DNA from: Streptomyces sp. WAC 01529
GTDB taxonomy: Bacteria > Actinomycetota > Actinomycetes > Streptomycetales > Streptomycetaceae
Length of the DNA stretch: 64,000 nucleotides
Direction of reading: 5' to 3'
NCBI RefSeq assembly: GCF_003945545.1
Contig: NZ_CP029617.1
Coordinates: 434,001 to 498,000 of the forward strand
A program made the position numbers and the translations under genes. Shown here piece by piece: positions 51,577-64,000 of the stretch. Numbering within the stretch: position 1 is the stretch's first letter; every line of letters starts with the position of its first letter. The notes beneath the pieces were generated by a model that had not been told where the DNA came from, searched no databases, and worked only from the letters and a program-made list of their open reading frames with translations.

Positions 51577-54500
51577 GCCGCGAGCTTGCGGTTGATGACC
51601 TCCATGATTTCGGCCACCGGCCCGGGCATGTGCAATTCGTGATGCACGGCCCGTACGTCGTGCACTTCGATGGAGCCGAGTATGTACGGCCGCCAGAGGT
51701 GCGCGTACGAATTCTCTTCGAGCGTCGCGTTGAAGAACAGCACATCACCGCGGTAGACCGGCGATTCGAAATCCATCATGATGGCCGCGTTGTTGGCCAG
51801 GATCCTCGCCATGGCGTTCACCAGTTCCTGCCGGTTCTCGGTGCCGAAGTACTCGCCGAAGTGTTCCTCCAGTTCCTGTCGGTAGTCCTGCACCGTCCTG
51901 CCGGTGTGGAGCTCCTTGAAGTAGTTGCCGCCCGGCTGGGAGTCCAGGATGGCGACGAAGGCGATCTCGCGCCCGCGCCGGTCGACCGCCTCCGCGACGG
52001 CCTGCACCACCGTCCCGCCGTAGGACCATCCGATCAGGTGGAAGGGCCCTTCCGGCTGGACCCGCACCATCTCGTCGACGTAGTCCTCGACCATCTCCTC
52101 CACCGACCCCGCCAGCTTGTCCACGCCGTTCCACCCGCGCGACTGGAGGGCGTAGGCCGGCCTGTCCTGCGCGTGCAGCACGAAGCTGAAGAACGCCCAG
52201 CCGAGGCCGCCTCCTCCGTGGAGGAACCACAGCGGCAGCTTGCCCGTACCCGGATCGTTGTTCAGCGGCAGCACGACGGCGAACGGATCGGACAGTTCCT
52301 CGGAGGAGGCGACGAGCAGCAGCGCGGCCAACTCGGCCACCGTCGGGTACTTGATGATCGTGCGCAGGGGTACCTCGATGCCGAACTCGGCGCGGATGCG
52401 GGCGCTGAGCCGCGTGGCCATGAGCGAGTGCCCGCCGAGTTCGAAGAAGTCGTCGTCGATGCCGACCCGCTCAAGGCCGAGCAAGTCGGCGAAGAGGGCG
52501 CACATGCGCTCCTCCTGGGAGTTGCGCGGCTCCCGGCTGACCGTGGTGTCCGCGTCCTCGGACGGCAGCGCGTCCCGGTCGAGGTCCCCGTCCGGGGTCA
52601 GCGGGATCTCCGGGAGCGGGATCACCGCCGAGGGCACCGCAGGACGCGGGAGGTGTCCGCGCAGGTGCTCCGACACCTCGGCGAGCAGCCCCTGGACACC
52701 GGCGGCGGCCTCCGCGACCGCGGGCTCGGGCATCACATAGCCGACGACGCGCTCGGCGCCGTCCTGGTTCTCGCGCACCACGGCCGCCGCCCGCGCCACA
52801 CCGGGATGTCCGCCCAGCACCCGCTCGATCTCCGCCAGCTCGACCTGGAACCCCCCGAGCCGCACCTGGCGATCGGTGCGCCCGACGTACTCCAGCTGGC
52901 CGTTGCTGTCCCAGCGCACCAGGTCCCCGGTGCGGTACATCCGTCCTCCTCGCCCGCCGTCGGCAGGGCCGAACGGGCACGCCACGAACCGCACCGCGGT
53001 CAGCCCCGACCGGTTCCGGTACCCGCGGGCCACCCCGGCACCGGCGACGTAGAGCTCACCGGGCACCCCGCGCGGCACCGGACGCAGCCGTCCGTCGAGC
53101 ACGTACACCCGGGTGTTCCCGACGGGCAGCCCGATCGGCGCCCCCGCCCCTACCCGTACGCGCGCCTCGGTGCACCACGCGGTCGTCTCGGTCGGGCCGT
53201 ACATGTGGAACACCTCGGCGGCCTGCTTCGCCAGGATCCTGGCGAGCCGCGCCGGCAGGGTCTCCCCGCCGACGATGATCCTCAGACCGTTGGCGGCGTG
53301 CGGCTCACGCATCGACAGCGTCTGCCAGAAGCCGGGCGTGGCCTGCACCGCCGTGACCTCGTGGCGGCGCAGCAGCTCCGCCACGGCCGACATGTCGTCG
53401 ACGGTCCCTCCACCCGCCACCACCACGGTCGCGCCGGTGATGAGCGGCAGGTACAGCTCGGTGCCGGCCGTGTCGAGCGCCACGGTGGTGGCGAACAGCA
53501 TCCGGTCCTCGGACGTCAGCGGGAACCGGCGCCGCATGGTGGCCAGGTAGTTGGCCACGGCAGCGCGCGGGACGGCCACACCCCTCGGCTCGTCCGTCGA
53601 CTCCGTCGTGTAGCTGACGTACTGGGTGTTCTCGGGCCGGACGACCACCTCCGGCGCCGTGTCCGGGTACCCCGCCGTGTCCCTCCCGGCCGGCGTGTCC
53701 GCGTCCAGCACGAGCGTCGGCTGCGCGTGCTCAAGGATGCGGTCGATCCGGGCAGGCGGGTCGTCCGGGTCCACCGGAACGCAGGCTCCCCCGGCCTTCA
53801 GCACCGCCAGCAGCGCCACGACCAGGTCCACGGTGCGGGGCAGGCACACGGCGACCCGCGACTCCGCCCGCACACCCTGGTCGACCAGCCAGTGGGCCAG
53901 CCTGTTCGACCGTGTGTCCAGCTCCCGGTAGGTGACCGACTCGTCGTCGCCGATGACGGCGACCGCCTCCGGTGTCGCCTCTGCCTGCTCGCGCAACTCC
54001 GCGACAAGACCGCCCTCCAGCGAGGGCTCGGCGGTGTCGTTCACCTCGGCCACCATCCGCTGCCACTCCCCCGCCAGCAGCACGTCGACGTCCCCGACGC
54101 ACATGTCCGGGTCGGCGGCCACCTGCTCCAGAACGCGCACGAACCGCGCGGCGATGGCCTCGACCGTCTCCCGGTCGAACAGGTCGGTCGCGTACAGGAT
54201 GTCGCCCCGCAGCGCCCCGGAGTCGTCGGCGACGAGATTGAAGAAGAGGTCGACCTTGGAGGCCGACGCGGTGGCCGGCTCGACCGCCAGGGTGAGGCCG
54301 GGGAGTTCCAGCTCCGGCCGCTCGTAGTTCTGGAGGCCGAGCATCACCTGGAACAGCGGCTGGTACGCGGCCGAGCGTTCGGGATTGATCGCCTCGACCA
54401 GCATGTCGAAGGGCACGTCCTGGTGTTCGTAGGCCGCCAGCGCCTTGTCCCGCACCTGGGCGAGCAGATCGGTGAACGCGGGGTCACCGGAGAGGTCCAC

Positions 54501-55394
54501 CCGGAGCACCTGGGTGTTGACGAAGAACCCGACCAGATCGTTCAGCGCCTCGTCGGTCCGCCCGGCGATCGAGCTGCCGATCGTCACGTCGTCACCGCCG
54601 CCGAGCTTGCGCAGCAGCACCGCGAGCCCGGCGTGCAGGACCATCGACATGGTCGATCCACGCCCGTCGGCCACCTTCTGCAGCCCGGCCGCCACCTCCG
54701 GCTCCACGACGAGCCCCACGGTGGCCCCGCGCCCTTTCGTCTCCGCGGGCCGCGGGCGGTCCAGCGGCAGGTTCAACGGCTGCGGCACTCCGGCCAGTTC
54801 CTCGCGCCAGTACTCGATCTGCGTCGCGGCGAGACTGTCCGGGTCCGAGGCATCGCCGAGCACCTCGCGCTGCCACATCGTGTAGTCCTTGTACTGCACG
54901 GGCAGCGGCTCCCACTGCGGAGCCCGGCCCTCCCTGCGGGCGGTGTAGGCCGCGGCGAGGTCCCGTGCCAGCGGCGCGCCCGAGCTGCCGTCCGTGGCGA
55001 TGTGGTGGATGACCAGGACGAGCACGTGTTCCTCGGGAGAGATGCGGAACAGGCGCACCTGCACCGGGGGTTCGGCCGCCAGGTCGAAGCGGTACGCGAT
55101 GGCCTTGTCGACCGCGCCGGACACGTCCTCGGGCGCCACCTCGGCCACCGCCACCTCCGGCGTGGCCTGCGCCGTCGGCAGGATCCGCTGGTGGAGTTCC
55201 CCGTCGTCGTCCGTCGCGTAGACCGTGCGCAGGATCTCGTGGCGGTCGACCACGTCGCGGATCGCCGCGGTGAGGGCCGCCTGGTCCAGGGATCCGGTCA
55301 GCCGGATGGCCGCCGGCATGTTCCAGTTCTCCGACCCGCCCTCCATCTGGTGCAGAATCCACATACGGCGTTGTGCGGCTGAAAGCGGAATCAT
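51573..55394 (-). CDS. Terminal NRPS C-A*-PCP-TE with degenerate A domain
   Basis: This 1,273-residue module terminates the chain. The C domain has HHIATDG at about 130-136, the PCP has LGGHSL near 985, and a C-terminal TE has GWSYGG near 1110 for macrocyclisation or release. The A domain looks dead. A3 is [11 protein letters not shown] instead of TSGSTGxPKGV. A8 reads [11 protein letters not shown], with Gly for the conserved Arg. A10 reads TPDGDLDR, with Asp replacing the catalytic Lys. A5 (MYGPTETT) and A7 (YRTGD) are intact, and the frame is unbroken. The specificity residues (D-T-T-Q-I-G-M-A-W) faintly resemble glycine codes. Its PCP must be charged in trans, or the A domain serves as scaffold. 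ATG 55394 follows GAGGAG, 5 bases after the upstream NRPS gene. Confidence 0.93.
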   Translation of the reverse strand: MIPLSAAQRRMWILHQMEGGSENWNMPAAIRLTGSLDQAALTAAIRDVVDRHEILRTVYATDDDGELHQRILPTAQATPEVAVAEVAPEDVSGAVDKAIAYRFDLAAEPPVQVRLFRISPEEHVLVLVIHHIATDGSSGAPLARDLAAAYTARREGRAPQWEPLPVQYKDYTMWQREVLGDASDPDSLAATQIEYWREELAGVPQPLNLPLDRPRPAETKGRGATVGLVVEPEVAAGLQKVADGRGSTMSMVLHAGLAVLLRKLGGGDDVTIGSSIAGRTDEALNDLVGFFVNTQVLRVDLSGDPAFTDLLAQVRDKALAAYEHQDVPFDMLVEAINPERSAAYQPLFQVMLGLQNYERPELELPGLTLAVEPATASASKVDLFFNLVADDSGALRGDILYATDLFDRETVEAIAARFVRVLEQVAADPDMCVGDVDVLLAGEWQRMVAEVNDTAEPSLEGGLVAELREQAEATPEAVAVIGDDESVTYRELDTRSNRLAHWLVDQGVRAESRVAVCLPRTVDLVVALLAVLKAGGACVPVDPDDPPARIDRILEHAQPTLVLDADTPAGRDTAGYPDTAPEVVVRPENTQYVSYTTESTDEPRGVAVPRAAVANYLATMRRRFPLTSEDRMLFATTVALDTAGTELYLPLITGATVVVAGGGTVDDMSAVAELLRRHEVTAVQATPGFWQTLSMREPHAANGLRIIVGGETLPARLARILAKQAAEVFHMYGPTETTAWCTEARVRVGAGAPIGLPVGNTRVYVLDGRLRPVPRGVPGELYVAGAGVARGYRNRSGLTAVRFVACPFGPADGGRGGRMYRTGDLVRWDSNGQLEYVGRTDRQVRLGGFQVELAEIERVLGGHPGVARAAAVVRENQDGAERVVGYVMPEPAVAEAAAGVQGLLAEVSEHLRGHLPRPAVPSAVIPLPEIPLTPDGDLDRDALPSEDADTTVSREPRNSQEERMCALFADLLGLERVGIDDDFFELGGHSLMATRLSARIRAEFGIEVPLRTIIKYPTVAELAALLLVASSEELSDPFAVVLPLNNDPGTGKLPLWFLHGGGGLGWAFFSFVLHAQDRPAYALQSRGWNGVDKLAGSVEEMVEDYVDEMVRVQPEGPFHLIGWSYGGTVVQAVAEAVDRRGREIAFVAILDSQPGGNYFKELHTGRTVQDYRQELEEHFGEYFGTENRQELVNAMARILANNAAIMMDFESPVYRGDVLFFNATLEENSYAHLWRPYILGSIEVHDVRAVHHELHMPGPVAEIMEVINRKLAA

Positions 55395-55399
55395 CGCTG

Positions 55400-64000
<8,601 letters not shown>

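Noticed and set aside
51498..55382. Plus-strand frame of about 1,290 residues opposite the terminal NRPS
   Set aside because: Antisense shadow of a clear NRPS gene; no recognisable domains.

Overview
The window is a GC-rich, strongly C/G-third-position actinomycete sequence, almost certainly Streptomyces. It holds a large part of a hybrid type I PKS/NRPS gene cluster. TTA (bldA-type) codons occur in both regulators, and the modular enzymes and LmbU- and AfsR/BTAD-type regulators are typical of Streptomyces secondary metabolism. The cluster runs off the right edge inside an NRPS gene, and the left edge cuts an LmbU-family regulator.

Layout. 1-583 (-): LmbU-family regulator, partial. 1110-2303 (+): IS701-transposase-like protein with an eroded DDE triad. 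2745-3587 (+): DUF4097-type beta-repeat protein behind a cluster of inverted repeats. 3619-5708 (-): type II thioesterase and ornithine/lysine N-hydroxylase, translationally coupled. 5811-7367 (-): FAD monooxygenase. 7418-10666 (-): C-A-PCP NRPS with a degenerate A domain. 10803-42481 (-): four PKS genes, encoding a KSQ loading module plus six extension modules. 42570-44820 (-): a coupled trio of Cys-nucleophile thioesterase-like protein, P450 and free-standing PCP. 45052-45870 (+): DDAH/amidinotransferase-fold enzyme. 45948-49115 (+): large BTAD/NB-ARC/TPR regulator. 49099-50798 (-): DrrAB-type ABC exporter. 50824-51576 (-): type II TE. 51573-55394 (-): terminal NRPS C-A*-PCP-TE with a dead A domain. 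55400-64000 (-): NRPS C-A-NMT-PCP-E-C-A-PCP, 5' end outside the window.

How it works together (inference). Reading the PKS modules in transcription order predicts a propionyl-primed chain. It carries an alpha-methyl enone, a second methyl-branched alkene, a hydroxyl at C7, a fully reduced C5 and an unreduced ketone at C3. A C3 ketone plus a C7 hydroxyl is what is needed for a tetrahydropyran hemiketal. The second A domain of the large NRPS reads DVFSVAAYAK, which resembles piperazate codes, and an ornithine N-hydroxylase (the first step of the KtzI/KtzT piperazate route) is present. An N-methylating, epimerising module precedes it. Together these point to a hexadepsipeptide of the azinothricin/A83586C/aurantimycin type. 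The exact product cannot be fixed from this window: several NRPS modules, a KtzT homologue, a discrete A domain and any extender-unit genes are not seen here.

The most unusual points are these. (1) An 18-bp palindrome (TGTCCCGCCGGCGGGACA and near copies) recurs upstream of four transcription units. (2) Two NRPS modules have A domains lacking core catalytic residues, while the cluster also has a free PCP, a P450 and a thioesterase-like protein with GHCAG instead of GHSxG. This suggests trans-loading of a P450-modified aminoacyl group by a SyrC/CmaE-like shuttle. (3) Two AT domains with an atypical VASH/GSSQG signature are encoded by an almost identical 1.04-kb DNA cassette with foreign codon use.
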